This document shows positions 1 to 11,248 of a DNA stretch of 64,000 nucleotides, in pieces. This DNA is from Aquarana catesbeiana. Its lineage: Eukaryota > Chordata > Amphibia > Anura > Ranidae. The position numbers and the translations under genes are program-made. The stretch is from contig NC_133327.1 in assembly GCF_042186555.1 (NCBI RefSeq), positions 327,075,746 through 327,139,745 of the forward strand, written 5' to 3'. The notes below the pieces were generated by a model, which made no database searches, was not told the DNA's origin, and was given only the letters and a program-made list of their open reading frames with translations. Each line of letters opens with the position of its first letter. Position 1 is the first letter of the stretch.

Positions 1-256
1 AACCCCTTTGTGTCAACTTGTGTGCATGTTATCAGGCCAAAATCACCAGGGTATGTAAATTTTTGATCAGGGTCATTTGGGTAGTTTCTGTTGTCATTAT
101 GATTTAAAAAGAGTAAACACAGTTGATTGATAATAAATGGCTTCAGCCAAACACTAACCATGAGTAAAAAAAGTTTGTGTTGTCATTCATATTCTCTGAA
201 AAATGGCTAAGAAATCATAAATTCATCCAGGGTATGTAAACTTATGAGCACAACTG
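1..256 (+). mobile_element. Tc1-like transposon, 3' terminal repeat only
   Basis: The segment ends in a Sleeping Beauty-like terminus (the reverse strand begins CAGTTGTGCTCATAAG). It carries the motif CCAGGGTATGTAAA twice, at about 47-60 and 229-242. This outer/inner direct repeat pair is typical of Tc1 elements with long IR/DR ends. The rest of the element lies upstream of the window, so autonomy cannot be judged. Confidence 0.75.
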
Positions 257-750
257 CACATGCCAGTTCCTTTTTGACTATTTCCATTATGGATCTTACA
301 TGGAACTGTAACTTCCCGCAACTGGTATGATTATATTAGAGGTCCAGAGCGCTGCTTTTTTCTGGTATTCCACTAGACCACTACTCCAAGTGTTTCTACA
401 GCAGCCTGGGGCAGTCTTAAGTGTACCTACTCACACAACTATATGAATATGGTTTATGGACTTAGCACTTGGTATGTAAGTTTTTATTTATAATAATATG
501 CTGCAGAACTTTTTTCAGCTCAGGGACTAGCTATAGTGGTTAGTGAGTGAATACCTGCAAATGTTTTAGCAGAGCTGCCCTTTTCAGTTTCTGGGTCATT
601 GATCCTTTATGTGTCTCAGTAAGTGATCTTCCGCCGTTGCTCCAAATTGCCTGTTTATGTTCACTCCAGCAAAATCTGATCCTGATTGCCACAAAATGTT
701 AGAGTATAGTGGTTGTATGGGAGTATCCAGGCACTGATTATCCAACAGAC
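257..750. other. Unassigned intronic/intergenic stretch
   Basis: I see no open frame, splice-site pair or inverted repeat that supports a feature here. Confidence 0.4.
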
Positions 751-754
751 TTAA

Positions 755-1283
755 AGTGACACTAAAGGTTAAATTTTTTTTTTTTTTTTTTAAACAACAT
801 ACATATCATACTTACCTTACTTACACTGTGCAGCTCGTACATATCATACTTACACTGTGCAGCTCGTTTTGCACAGAGTGGCGCCAAACCTGCTCTTCTG
901 GGGTCCCACGGCAGCTCTCTCAGCTCCTCCCCGAATCAGATAACCCCCTAGGAGAAGCTCTCTCCCGGGGGGTTACCTTGCGGGTGCGTTCCCGAGTCCA
1001 GCATTCAGCATCCATAGACGCCGAATGCAGGACTCGGCCCCGCTCCCGGCTGCATCGTCATTGGATTTGATTGACAGCAGCGGGAGCCAGTGGGCTGCTG
1101 ATCCAATCAACAGCCGAGAACCCCCTAGCAGAGAGACGGCACGTCCCCGTGGGACAAGTTCGAGGGTTCGGGTAAGTAAAACGGGAGGGGGGGCGGGCCT
1201 GGGGGCCGATCACTGACAGGTGTTTTTTTACTTTATTGCATAGGATGCATTAAGGTGAAAAAACACGATCCTTTACAACCCCT
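755..1283 (+). mobile_element. TTAA-flanked non-autonomous element, family A
   Basis: TTAA lies at 751-754 and 1284-1287. The inside ends are imperfect inverted repeats (AGTGACACTAAAGG and the reverse of CTTTACAACCCCT). TTAA duplication with short TIRs is the piggyBac-type signature. Related copies are at 9778-10141, 52081-52555 and 62703-63152, sharing the lead-in, a GC-rich middle and a 'gcattaaggtgaaaa' tail. It has no coding capacity. Confidence 0.7.
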
Positions 1284-1287
1284 TTAA

Positions 1288-1735
1288 GGTGTTACTAAAC
1301 CCACAACAGTAAAATCGGTCTGTATATGCAGTAAAGCAGGCTTGTTATACTCACTGTGGAACCAAAGGGGTTAATTCTCTGAATTATGTATAAAGGCTGT
1401 GTGATCCTGTCTCTCTGATCCTCCTCTTCTTCCATTGTCCCCTAATTATTTCCTGATAACACAGAGGCTAAGGGACAAGCTGCACATGTTCAGTGTGCAT
1501 TGCTAGAGAGTTTTTCTTTTTTCTTGGGAGAGTACATGTGATCAGCACAGGGCCAATCAGCAATGTCCAGACAGAGGGTCAGGGGAGAATGAAAACTTCT
1601 CCTTCAAGCTTTGCTATGAAATGATACAAGTCACAAGGCTGCTATATACTGCCGATGAGAAAAGGTATTTATTTCCATGTTCTGTGTACTGTGGGAGACC
1701 ACATAGTAATCGTAGGTTCTGGGTTTAGTAACAAT
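1288..1735 (+). mobile_element. TTAA-flanked non-autonomous element, family B
   Basis: The ends GTTACTAAACCCA and TGGGTTTAGTAAC form an inverted repeat, and TTAA flanks both sides. The left TTAA (1284-1287) is also the right target site of the preceding element. A second copy lies at 20956-21416. Non-coding. Confidence 0.7.
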
Positions 1736-1745
1736 TTAATTCTGC

Positions 1746-2330
1746 TTAACCACTTCCCGACGGCCATATAGCAGAATGATGTGTGCAAAGTGGTTAAGTT
1801 ATCCTGACTGGACATCACATGACGTGCGTGCGCGGCGATCGTTGGCGTGGTGTGTCAGTCTGATCTAGGCTCTTTACTATGTGATCATCTGTGTCCAATC
1901 ACAGCTGATCACAGCATAAACAGGAAGAGCCGTTTATCGACTTTTCCTCCACTCGCACTGACAGATGCAAGTAGAGGAGAGCTGATCAGCTTCTCTCCTG
2001 AAGGGGGGGGTGGCTGGGGCGCTGATCATCAGTGCAGCCCCCAGAGGATGCCCACCTGTGCCCACCAGGGATGTCCACCCAGGATCACCAGGTATGCCCA
2101 CCCATGACCACCAGGGTTACCAGTGCCCATCAGTGCTGCCTATCAGAGCCATCAGTGCCCATCAGAGCCATCAGTGCCACCTATCAGTGCCCCCTATCAA
2201 TGCCCATTAGTGCCTCATCAGTGCCACCTCATTAGTGTCCATCAGTGGAGAAAACGTTCTTATTTGCAAAATGTCCTGGAGGCCGATAAGAAGGCTCACA
2301 AGAAAGCATGCCCTAGCCTGTAAATAGGCT
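1746..2330 (+). mobile_element. Truncated TTAACCACTT-type (piggyBac-like) repeat
   Basis: It begins TTAACCACTTCCCGACGGCC, the same end type as the large piggyBac copies at 39105 and 48712. From about 2025 to 2250 it holds a degenerate tandem array of 'cccatcagtg' and 'gtgccacct' units. No right end is visible. The overlapping short open frames are low-complexity artefacts. Confidence 0.6.
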
Positions 2331-2581
2331 GTTAAAGTTTGCATATATATGCCATTGGTTGACATGACAACAGCTACGAGACCACCACTTGGAACAGTGG
2401 TACATTAATGTATGAAAACATTGTACAGTTTATTACATTAAAAAGGTAACTGCCAGTGTGTGGAAACAATGAAATGCAGAGAGGGCTTGGTCTGTGCCTT
2501 TCTGCATTCAGAACTTGCTTACCACTGCATTCAATAGGATGACGCAAGTTGCTACAGTATTCAATTTTATAAAGCACTTAC

Positions 2582-2734
2582 CATCAATATCCAAGCTGTC
2601 CTTCTCTATGGATGCAATCAACTGATCTTGTGTAGACTGCTGCATTTCTTCAATATGATTCTCTTCTTCTACTTCTTCAATAGGCTGAGAAGTGCTTTGA
2701 GATTTTAGGAAGCTGCGGCTGGTCATAACCAGGT
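2582..2734 (-). CDS. Candidate internal exon of an unrecognised minus-strand gene (most downstream of three)
   Basis: On the minus strand an acceptor (pyrimidine-rich 'ctctctcgttag') is followed by 153 nt of open frame and a strong donor (G|GTAAGTGC). The exon starts with two bases and ends with one base of split codons (phase 1-1). It encodes about 50 residues, rich in Glu, Gln and Ser, including IEEVEEENHIEEM and SLDID. The 11249-11389 exon also ends after one base, so the join keeps the frame. I do not recognise the protein. It could be a nuclear acidic-serine protein, but that is inference. The surrounding open frame continues into intron, so exon limits rest on splice sites alone. Confidence 0.5.
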
Positions 2735-3188
2735 CTAACGAGAGAGTAATTTCTTGCGTTATTGTCATTTCTGTTTCCAGCACAGTTATTTGTATCATGT
2801 ACAAGATTCTATTAATTTTATTGTTTTTGTAGTAAGATAAACATGGACAACAATTTGTAAGGTAAAGGGGTGAAGGCTCACATACAAAAGAGCACTTATG
2901 GAATGCAAGCATAATACTGAGGAACTGCATTTACCTGATTACAGAAAAAAGCAAACATACAAAAGAAAAAAAAAGAGGCTATTTAGTATAAAGCAAATAA
3001 AAAAAACAAGCAGCAAAAATGTAAAACTAGGTTAACAAAGGAATTCTTCAAATTATTTAGTGTGGGTTAGGAATAAAACAACATGTAGCCAAGGGAAAAA
3101 AGTGATATGCATCTAATGGAATCCAAAAGATAAACACATCACGCTAGAGAGCTAAAGAACTAAACAAGACATTGATACAACTGAATTC
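2735..3188. other. Presumed intron, AT-rich
   Basis: Apart from A-rich runs near 2960-3010 nothing is recognisable. It would lie just upstream of the 2582-2734 exon in gene orientation. Confidence 0.4.
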
Positions 3189-3196
3189 ACATAAAG

Positions 3197-3948
3197 CAGG
3201 CATGTCCAATGTCCGGCCTGTGTTCCGGTTTTGAAGGGCCCTCCTGGTAATTTTGACATGTATATCTTTTGTGGCCCCCCAACTAATCCGAGCGCCAGGG
3301 GCCACAAAAGATATATATGCTGGCTGCCTTGAAGGGGACAGGGAGGGAGCGGGACAAGTGCCGTACATACAGGAGACTTTCCTGTTTACACAGGGGCCTC
3401 TGTAATAGGAAGTCCAGTCTCCTGCGCTGCCATTGGACAACTGTTCTGTCCATCATAGGAGGCGGGACTTTGTATTAAGGCTGCCGAGGAAACAGACTCT
3501 CCTGCATGTAATCTGTTGGCGCTCGTCCTGCCCCCTTCCTGTCCCCTCCGAGGCTGCCATGGGCATAGATCAGGCTGCATTCATGGCAGTGGTGGGGCAG
3601 CATTCATGGCACTGATTAGGCTGCATTCATGGGCACTGACCCTTTGTTTGCGTCACAGTTCTTTATTTAAAATGTACGTTTTTTTCATGAAACTTCCCTC
3701 TTAAAGTGAAGGTGCGTGTTATATGCCAATAAATATGGTATATCCAAATAACACATCCAAGCTCATCTCTTCACCACACACAGCCACAAAGACAAGAGAA
3801 TTCTTGTTGGGTAGTGCATTAGTGCTCGGACGAACACACTTAAACCAAATTTGAATGGTTCAAAGAATGTCAGGCAAAAATGGTTGGCCCTCACACATGT
3901 TCACTTTATCAAATCTGGCCCTCTTTGAAAAAAGTTTGGACACCCCCA
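3197..3948. mobile_element. hAT-type non-autonomous element with 8-bp target duplication and internal hairpin
   Basis: The left end CAGGCATGTCCAA and right end TTGGACACCCCCA are inverted. They are flanked by ACATAAAG (3189-3196) and ACATAAAT (3949-3956), a 7/8-match 8-bp duplication as expected for hAT elements. Inside, 3261-3319 forms a hairpin (CTTTTGTGGCCCC with its reverse). The segment to about 3737 ends in 'gcgtgttatatgccaataaa', resembling the right terminus of the element at 42663-43375, so a fragment of that family seems nested here. No transposase frame. Confidence 0.65.
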
Positions 3949-3956
3949 ACATAAAT

Positions 3957-5009
3957 GTGTCATGATAAAAACACAACTTGTTAGTTATGTTTCAACACAG
4001 TTAAGTTTTAGGCCTTATGCACATGATGTTCTGCTAACTCTCCTAGACTCCTTTCCTCCTGGCAGCATCGTTTTGGTGCTTGTAAACGCATGTAACACGT
4101 TTAGGAGTGTTATGCCCTTGACTGTTAATTTACACTGTTGCTGCTGGACCCACTGGCTTTGGGGTTTTTTTTCTGCCTCTATATGCCTAACACACTGCCA
4201 GAAGATCCTAACAGGCCCCCCCATTATAAGCAGCCCACACCTTGCTCGACCCCACTCTCTGGCCAGGGGCAATCTCCAGACCCAATAAGAGAATGGATTC
4301 CTACATTTCTTCTTCCTGCAGTGATGACAACTGCTAATGCATACAGAGGACGTATGCATCAAGTGCAATACATTTCAGGGACTTCTTTCCTTCCACTAAT
4401 AATTTAATATTTCATTTTTTTGTTATTTCATTCAGTTGTTTTGTTATTCAATTAGTAATGCTCTATCAATTTCTATGTATTTAAATGATAGTGGATTGTA
4501 CTGAGCTTTAAGAATTAATTTAGGCAATAGTTCACACTAGCAGCTTGACAAAGCACTTTTCAAGTTTTACATTTTTGGGCATGGGTCTTGTTTATATCTT
4601 TAAGCCAAGCACAAGGCTTTAATATTGCTCATATCTCATATTATGGTATGCAAATAATAATTTAGAAGTACATGTAAGGCCTGGAAAAATTGTTCCAAAC
4701 TCTAGGAGCCAACTTCAAAAAGTTAGGAAAGCTCCTATCCAAGAAAAAAAAAAAAAGTAGGGTGGTCGTGAGATCCATGCTTACAAAGCACTCTAAGGAA
4801 GAAAGGAGCCCCTGAAACATGTCAGCAAATTTCATTAACGCACAAGGGAGAAATGCTCCCAGCAGTCATCGTGGCCTTCTCTTGATTACTCAGACTGCCA
4901 GAGCATGGAGGACAGTGAAAAGGATGGCAGGTGGATTGTAACAGTATAGTTTGTTGCATACCAACAGTATTCTGTATATTTTATTCATATACAGTCATAT
5001 TTGTTTCAT
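3957..5009. other. Unassigned stretch
   Basis: Mostly unrecognised sequence with a short A run near 4743. A hammerhead-like phrase at about 4795-4830 is discussed and rejected separately. No coding support. Confidence 0.4.
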
Positions 5010-5011
5010 TA

Positions 5012-6432
5012 CAGTGCCTTGAAAAAGTATTCATACCCCTTGAAACTTTCCACATTTTGTCATGTTACAACTAGAAACGTAAATGTGTTTTATTGGGATT
5101 TTATGTGATAGACCAACACAAAGTGACACATAATTGTGAAGTGGAAGGAAAATGATAAATGGGTTTCAAGATTTTTTTACAAATAAAATGTGTGGCATGC
5201 ATTTGTAGTCAGCCCCCTCTAATCAGATACCCCTAACTAAAATCTAGTGGGACCAAGTGCCTTCAGACGTCACCTAATTAGTAAATAGAGTTCACCTGTG
5301 TATAATTTAATCTCAGTATAAATACAGCAGTTCTGTGAAACCTTAGAGAACCTTAGTGAACAAACAACATCATAAAGGCCAAAAGGAACACACCAGACAG
5401 GTCAGGGATAAAGTTGGAGACATTTAAAGCAGGGTTAGGTTATAAAAATATATCCCAAGCTTTGAACATCTCACAGAGTACTGTACAATCCATCATCCAA
5501 AAATGGAAAGAGTATGGCACAACTGTAAACCTGCTAAGACAAGGCCGTCCACCAAAACTGACAGTCCAGGCAAGGAGAGCATTATTCAGAGAAGCAGCCA
5601 AGAGGCCCATGGTAACTCTGGAGAAGCTGGAGAGATCCACAGCTCCGGTGGGAGAATCTGTCCACAGGACAACTATTAGTCGTGCCTCCACAAATCTGGT
5701 CTTTATGAAAGAGTGGCAAGAAGAAAGCCATTATTGAAAGAAAGCCATAAAAAGTCCTGTTTGCAGTTTGCGAGAAGCCATGTGGGGGACACAGCAAATA
5801 TGCGGAAGAAGGGGCTCTGGTCAGATGAGACCAAAATTGAACTTTTTGGCCTAAAAGTCTTAGAAGAAAACCTGTTAAGAGTCTGCAAAAGACTTGAGAC
5901 TGGCGAGGAGGTTCCTCTTCCAGCAGGACAACGACCCTAAACATACCAGAGCTACAAAGGAATGGTTTAGATCAAAGCATATTCATGTGTTAGAATGGCC
6001 CAGTCAAAGTCCAGAACTAAATCTAATTGAGAATCTGTGGCAAGACATTAAAATTGCTGTTCATAGACGTTCTCTATCCAATCTGACAGAGCTTGAGCTA
6101 TTTTGCAAAGAAAAATGGGCAAAAATGTCACTCTAGATGTGCAAAGCTGGTAGAGACATACCCAAAAAACTCACAGCTGTAATTGAAGTTAAAGGAGGTT
6201 TTACAATGTATTGACTCAGGGGGCTGAATACAAATGCACACCACACTTTTCAGATTTTTTTTTGGTAAAAAATGTTGAAAACCATTTATCATTTTCCTTC
6301 CGCTTTACAATTATGTGCCACTTTGTGTTGGTCTAGCACATGAAATCCCAATAAAATCCATTTACATTTTTGGTTGTAACATGGCAAAATGTGGAAAATT
6401 ACAAGGATTATGAATACTTTTTCAAGGCACTG
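5012..6432 (+). mobile_element. Tc1-like transposon, copy A (defective)
   Basis: The ends CAGTGCCTTGAAAAAGTATT and its reverse complement, AATACTTTTTCAAGGCACTG, lie inside flanking TA (5010-5011, 6433-6434). The terminal repeats are long (about 200 bp or more). The same family recurs at 13562-14818 and as a terminal fragment at 20826-20953. The interior holds a broken transposase. Compared with the 13.6-kb copy, it lacks the segment between the first catalytic Asp region and the second. Confidence 0.9.
5414..6200 (+). pseudogene. Tc1 transposase remnant (copy A)
   Basis: Three frames cover the protein in order. The N-terminal helix-turn-helix (GYKNISQALNISQSTVQSII) is followed by a GRPPK linker. 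The first catalytic motif (WSDETKIELFG) is near 5820. After an internal deletion come FQQDNDPKHT (near 5925) and LNLIENLW (near 6020), which supply the second Asp and the Glu of a DD34E triad. No initiator ATG precedes the helix-turn-helix in frame, and frame breaks lie near 5735 and 5890. It encodes no functional enzyme. Confidence 0.85.
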
Positions 6433-6434
6433 TA

Positions 6435-7130
6435 GTTGACACACTAAAAATTTCATATAAATGCAGTTTGGTTGCTTTTAATAACTTTTAAATTTACAGT
6501 TTCTGGTTGCATTTATTTATAGGATAATGAAGGCGAAGATAATGCTATTTTAATCACCGTTAAGAATTCTACCTTGAATAACTTATGCATTCAAGTCAAT
6601 TAATGTAAACAAAACACCAACATTTTTTTTTATAGTTAGAGGATCGTTAGAGAAGAAAAGCTTTACACATGCTAAACAGAATGCAAATAAATGGGTTCAG
6701 ACGCTGCGTTTAGAGGCATGTCACGCACCAAAGGCTTATAAATGTGGCTAAACACTAATTCGCGTTTTGCCACGTTTCGTTTACAGGCGTTTTTCATTTA
6801 TGGCCATTTTGAAAAAAAATATATATATATATTTTTTTTAAAACGTAGACGGGGCATGTAAACACGGGTTATTATCTGTCAAGTTGTATCGTTCAAGAGA
6901 GGTTGTAAAAACGTCCCGTATACATGAAGCCTAACAGAACAATATCTGCACCAGTTTGACACCTAGATTAGGTGCATAAAACATATCATGGTTTTGTATT
7001 CATTTTCTTTATTTGTTCCCATTATTTAAATTATGAAATATAATAATATAAATATTCTGCAGTCTTCGGATGCAGCTCTTCATGTCTCTAATGTTTTTCT
7101 GTTTTGTTGAGGTAATTATTTTCAGTTTGG
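6435..7130. other. Unassigned AT-rich stretch
   Basis: No features recognised. Short AT and T runs occur at 6818-6840. Confidence 0.4.
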
Positions 7131-7159
7131 GGAGGTGATGTTCTGCATCTCAAAAACAG

Positions 7160-7790
7160 TGTAGTTTCTATGGGGGCATGGATTCACGGTCCCTCGCCAA
7201 CCTCTTTATGGGGTGGTGGGAGCTCTACATATTTGAAGCTGTGAACCCCTTCAGACAGCAGGGCATGTGGTATGGAAGGTACATAGATGACTTGATGAGT
7301 GAATGGGGACAATGAGTTACTGATGTTTTCCAAATTTGTCAATGAGGACCTTAATTTGCAGTTCATTATTGGAAGGGAGAAGTACGAAATTCATTTTTTT
7401 TTTTTTTAAGGTACAACTTTAGAGGGAGATAAAGCAACTGCTTTTAATGGGCTCATGCATGTCAGCCCAAGCACACAAAAAGGACTATCCCTATGGGTGA
7501 ACCTATTAGATTAAAAAGAAATTTCTTCAACTTGAAAACGTATAAAAAAAAAAAAAGTGTCAAAACAATGATCTTGTCCAGCAACTGTTATTCTAGTTGG
7601 ATAGTAGAGAGGGATGTTAAAATTATAGATGCAAAGAACAGACAAGTTATGATACAAAATCGTCATAAGATTGATAAAGGTTATGAGTAACAGGTCTTTG
7701 CCTACTTTTTCAACTAAGTTCAGTACTGAATATTATAAGATTGTCAATATTGTTTAAGCTGAACTCCAGGTATGGATTTTTATTTCACTC
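7160..7790 (+). pseudogene. Penelope-like element reverse transcriptase fragment
   Basis: Reading 7175-7290 gives SLANLFMGWWE followed by WYGRYIDDL. This matches the A(P/S)SYANLFMG...GRYIDD arrangement known from Penelope/Neptune-type reverse transcriptases, and YIDD is the catalytic core. From about 7490, after a T-run interruption, a second frame reads PYGEPIRLKRNFFN and a VERDVKIIDAKNR stretch. That resembles the region after the RT domain ('GQFxRLRRN...'). Frame breaks and a poly(T) run at 7396-7409 disrupt it. The GIY-YIG endonuclease is not visible. A DIRS-like RT is the main alternative. Confidence 0.6.
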
Positions 7791-8247
7791 GCTCGGCATA
7801 GTCACTATACAAGGTGTTCTCTGGTTAGATGAGGTGGAGAGCCTGACTTCAACGTCCCTCCTCCCTACCTAGTCCAGAGAACTCTTTGTATTCACTGAAA
7901 AAATTACAAGAAATTCTAGGAATGGCAGCAGTGCTAAGCGACTCCCCAGGGTCAGTGTGCAGAGGGGAAGCCGCGCGCACAGAACACAAGCAGAACCCAG
8001 AAGACTGAGGCTAATACTGTAGTTGCGATGGCTAATGGTCAGCTTTACCAGTGGTCCATCAGATATAATATTTGTATACTTGCATTGGCCCAAGCTGCAC
8101 GAATGCAAGTATGCAATAAAGATACCTGGAATTCAGCTTTAGGTATAACATAGGGATTCTGTATGCGGATCCCCAATCCTGGGACTTGTAAAGCCCAATA
8201 CCGTATGTAGGTTGTACCATCAGACAAAAAATTTAATAAAATAGGAG
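7791..8247. other. Unassigned stretch
   Basis: No coding, RNA or repeat signature recognised. Confidence 0.35.
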
Positions 8248-8251
8248 TATA

Positions 8252-9626
8252 CAGGTAAAAGCCAGTAAATTAGAATATTTTGAAAAACTTGATTTATTTC
8301 AGTAATTGCATTCAAAAGGTGTAACTTGTACATTATATTTATTCATTGCACACAGACTGATGCATTCAAATGTTTATTTCATTTAATTTTGATGATTTGA
8401 AGTGGCAACAAATGAAAATCCAAAATTCCGTGTGTCACAAAATTAGAATATTGTGTAAGGGTTAAATTTTGGGAAAGGGAAGGAAAAACTGTGGTCAGAA
8501 AAAGTGTACAAGCGATAGGGATCACCGCGCCCTAGTCAAGATTGTGAAAAAAAACCCATTCAAAAATGTGGGGGAGATTCACAAGGAGTGGACAGCTGCT
8601 GGAGTCAGTGCTTCAAGATCCACCACCAAGAGACGCTTGAAAGACATGGGTTTCAACTGCCGCATACCTCGTGTCAAGCCACTGTTGACCAAGAAACAGC
8701 GCGAAAACCGTCTCACCTGGGCTAAGGAAAAAAAGAGCTGGACTGCTGCTGAGTGGTCCAAAGTCATGTTTTCTGACGAAAGCAAATTTTGCATTTCCTT
8801 TGGAAATCGAGGTCCCAGAGTCTGGAGGAAGACAGGAGAGGCACAGGATCCACGTTGCCTGAAGTCTAGTGTAAAGTTTCCACCATCAGTGATGGTTTGG
8901 GGTGCCATGTCATCTGCTGGTGTCGGTCCACTCTGTTTCCTGAGATCCAGGGTCAACGCAGCCGTCTACCAGCAAGTTTTAGAGCACTTCATGCTTCCTG
9001 CTGCTGACCTGCTCTATGGAGATGGAGATTTCAGGTTCCAACAGGACTTGGCGCCTGCACACAGCGCAAAATCTACCCGTGCCTGGTTTACGGACCATGG
9101 TATTTCTGTTCTAAATTGGCCAGCCAACTCCCCTGACCTTAGCCCCATAGAAAATCTGTGGGGTATTGTGAAAAGGAAGATGCAGAATGCCAGACCCAAC
9201 AACGCAGAAGAGTTGAAGGCCACTATCAGAGCAACCTGGGCTCTCATAACACCTCAGCAGTGCCAGAAACTCATCGACTCCATGCCACGCCGCATTAATG
9301 CAGTAATTGAGGCAAAAGGAGCTCCAACCAAGTATTGAGTATTGTACATGCTCATATTTTTCATTTTCATACTTTTCAGTTGGCCAACATTTCTAAAAAA
9401 TCCCTTTTTTGTATTAGCCTTAAGTAATATTCTAATTTTGTGACACACGGAATTTTGGATTTTCATTTGTTGCCACTTCAAATCATCAAAATTAAATGAA
9501 ATAAACATTTGAATGCATCAGTCTGTGTGCAATGAATAAATATAATGTACAAGTTACACCTTTTGAATGCAATTACTGAAATAAATCAAGTTTTTCAAAA
9601 TATTCTAATTTACTGGCTTTTACCTG
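8252..9626 (+). mobile_element. Young Tc1/mariner-type element with identical 201-bp terminal inverted repeats
   Basis: The left repeat 8252-8452 (starting CAGGTAAAAGCCAGTAAATT) and right repeat 9426-9626 appear identical in inverted orientation over 201 bp. TATA precedes the left end and follows the right end, consistent with a TA target site. Identity of the two ends and an uninterrupted catalytic reading frame indicate recent insertion. The 5' repeat runs almost directly into the middle of the transposase gene, so the start of the gene has been deleted. Confidence 0.92.
8469..9338 (+). pseudogene. Tc1-type DD34E transposase, N-terminally truncated but otherwise open
   Basis: 289 sense codons run without a stop to TGA-terminated ...GAPTKY. 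The frame contains the second DNA-binding subdomain, then FSDESK (first Asp), FQQDLAPAHS (second Asp) and DLSPIENLWG (Glu). There are 34 residues between the second Asp and the Glu, so this is a complete DD34E catalytic core. The usual Tc1 transposase is about 340 residues. The missing 50 or so are the N-terminal helix-turn-helix that binds the terminal repeats. The frame opens with TTG, not ATG; the first ATG is at 8646, inside the protein. I therefore call it a pseudogene of a non-autonomous copy, despite its pristine core. Confidence 0.85.
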
Positions 9627-9777
9627 TATATCTCACTGGAGCATTTAATGGGAGTAGTAAAAAAAGAAAAAAAAAAAAAAAAACCACATCTAAAGTTTGT
9701 AAACAATGTATAATGTACCATACCAGTGATTCGTATTCTCTTCAGTTTTGAAATTATGGATAGAAGTATGTACTTAA

Positions 9778-10141
9778 AAAGGTGTCTTTACCCTAATGCA
9801 TTCTCTGCATTAAGGTAAAAAAAAAAAAAAAAAAAAAAGGAAGAAGTATGAACGTCTGCAGCAGCTCCTCTTTCTTCCTGTTCGCACAGGCTTGGCTGAG
9901 AGCAGCGGGGAGCCTTTGTCAGCAGAGAGTTGGCCGAAAAGCACTGTATCTGAACAGGTACACAGCCCCCCCTCGGAATCGAGGCCACACGGGTTCCCCC
10001 ATAGCAAGCAGCTTGCTATGGGGGTACCCTTATCCGAGTGTCCCCATAGCAAGCTGCTTGCTATGGGGGCACTCGTATGGGAGTCCAAAACCTGGGGGGG
10101 CCCCAGAGAAGGAAGTTTGGGGATGCTCTGTACAAACCACT
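9778..10141 (-). mobile_element. TTAA-flanked element family A, 5'/3' partial copy
   Basis: It shares the 'taatgcat...gcattaaggt' palindromic tail and the 'gcttgctatgggggcac' block with the 52081-52555 and 62703-63152 copies. TTAA follows the right end (10142-10145). The left end is not clear. It contains an internal inverted repeat of CATAGCAAGC(A/T)GCTTGCTATG type at about 10000-10065. Confidence 0.6.
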
Positions 10142-10145
10142 TTAA

Positions 10146-10517
10146 TACCAAAATGCCTGCTGGGTTAAACTATCATTGGGATATAAAATGTATTTTCTAA
10201 ACTGCAATAACATTATTTTTGCTATATCAAGGTTCATTTTAAATGTTGAACAGTAGTTTCAATTTGCTATATATAAAAAAAAAAAAAAAAAATCACACTT
10301 TTATGTGTTATTTTGCATTTTACCGACTGTGTTACTAAGATACAAGTTAATTAGGTAGGAGCCTGTGCTGTTTAATCTTTGAAGGGGGATGTAAACAACC
10401 AGGCTGTCAGCAAGTTTTGTGAATTTAAACCTGTCCTTCAGCTATTGTATTTGGATTCTGACCCTTTTGAGGTTGGAATGTGTTATCTGTAGGAATGCAG
10501 TCTTTTGACATTGGTAT

Positions 10518-10552
<35 letters not shown>

Positions 10553-11248
10553 GAGAGATGAAATTAAGGACTTGGATTATATGTATTTGTAGTGTGCCGA
10601 TTACTTTTTTGAATCTCCTTTTAAATACGTTTCCTAGGAGATTCTGTCTGAGCTTTCAAAAGAGACAACTGGTGCCACAAAAAAGGGCATTACTGTTTTT
10701 CTTTGTTAACCCTTAGAACCTTAGAACTGTGAATTCCTTGTAATTTATTAAACATTTACAGTATATGTAAAACAAAGATGGCATATATATATTAAAATCA
10801 GATCTTTAATATCAGCTTAAAAATGTATAAAAACTTAAAATAAAATTGACGCAAAACAATTACAGTTTCCCATAAGGGCATCTATGCATAGGCTATTAAT
10901 TTAAATACCAGCAATTTAGCTTTAGCCAAATAAATATTTGAACTGTCTGGGACCATCACAGGTCTTAAAAATTCCAGTTTAATCTTACTACTTTGTTTAG
11001 ACAATCAAACCAGTAGTCTGACTTTAACATTCAGGATCACAAAGTATGGGACTCGGTGGGTGAAGACAAATATCTGTGCTAAGAAATTTGTGCATTGATG
11101 AAGACTCATCAGAATAAAACCTGCTCTAGAAAATAAAGTTGGATTCCGAAAGTCCTAATCTGGTTGGTGGTTGTAGGGAAAAAGACAATTCTCATTACTG
11201 AAGCCTGTTTTCTCTATACAAGATTTACTATTGCATAAAATCTATTAC
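10146..11248. other. Presumed intron, no recognisable element
   Basis: It contains A and T homopolymers (10268-10291; 10519-10549) and otherwise unremarkable AT-rich sequence downstream (in gene orientation) of the 11249-11389 exon. Confidence 0.4.

Noticed and set aside
4795..4830. Third hammerhead-like phrase (CTAAGGAAG...CTGAAACATGTCAGC)
   Set aside because: The core has a G-to-A change and I could not find convincing outer-stem pairing, so it stays below the threshold used for the other motifs.
8469..8645. Start of an intact transposase at 8469
   Set aside because: That codon is TTG and the helix-turn-helix is missing; the first ATG lies at 8646.
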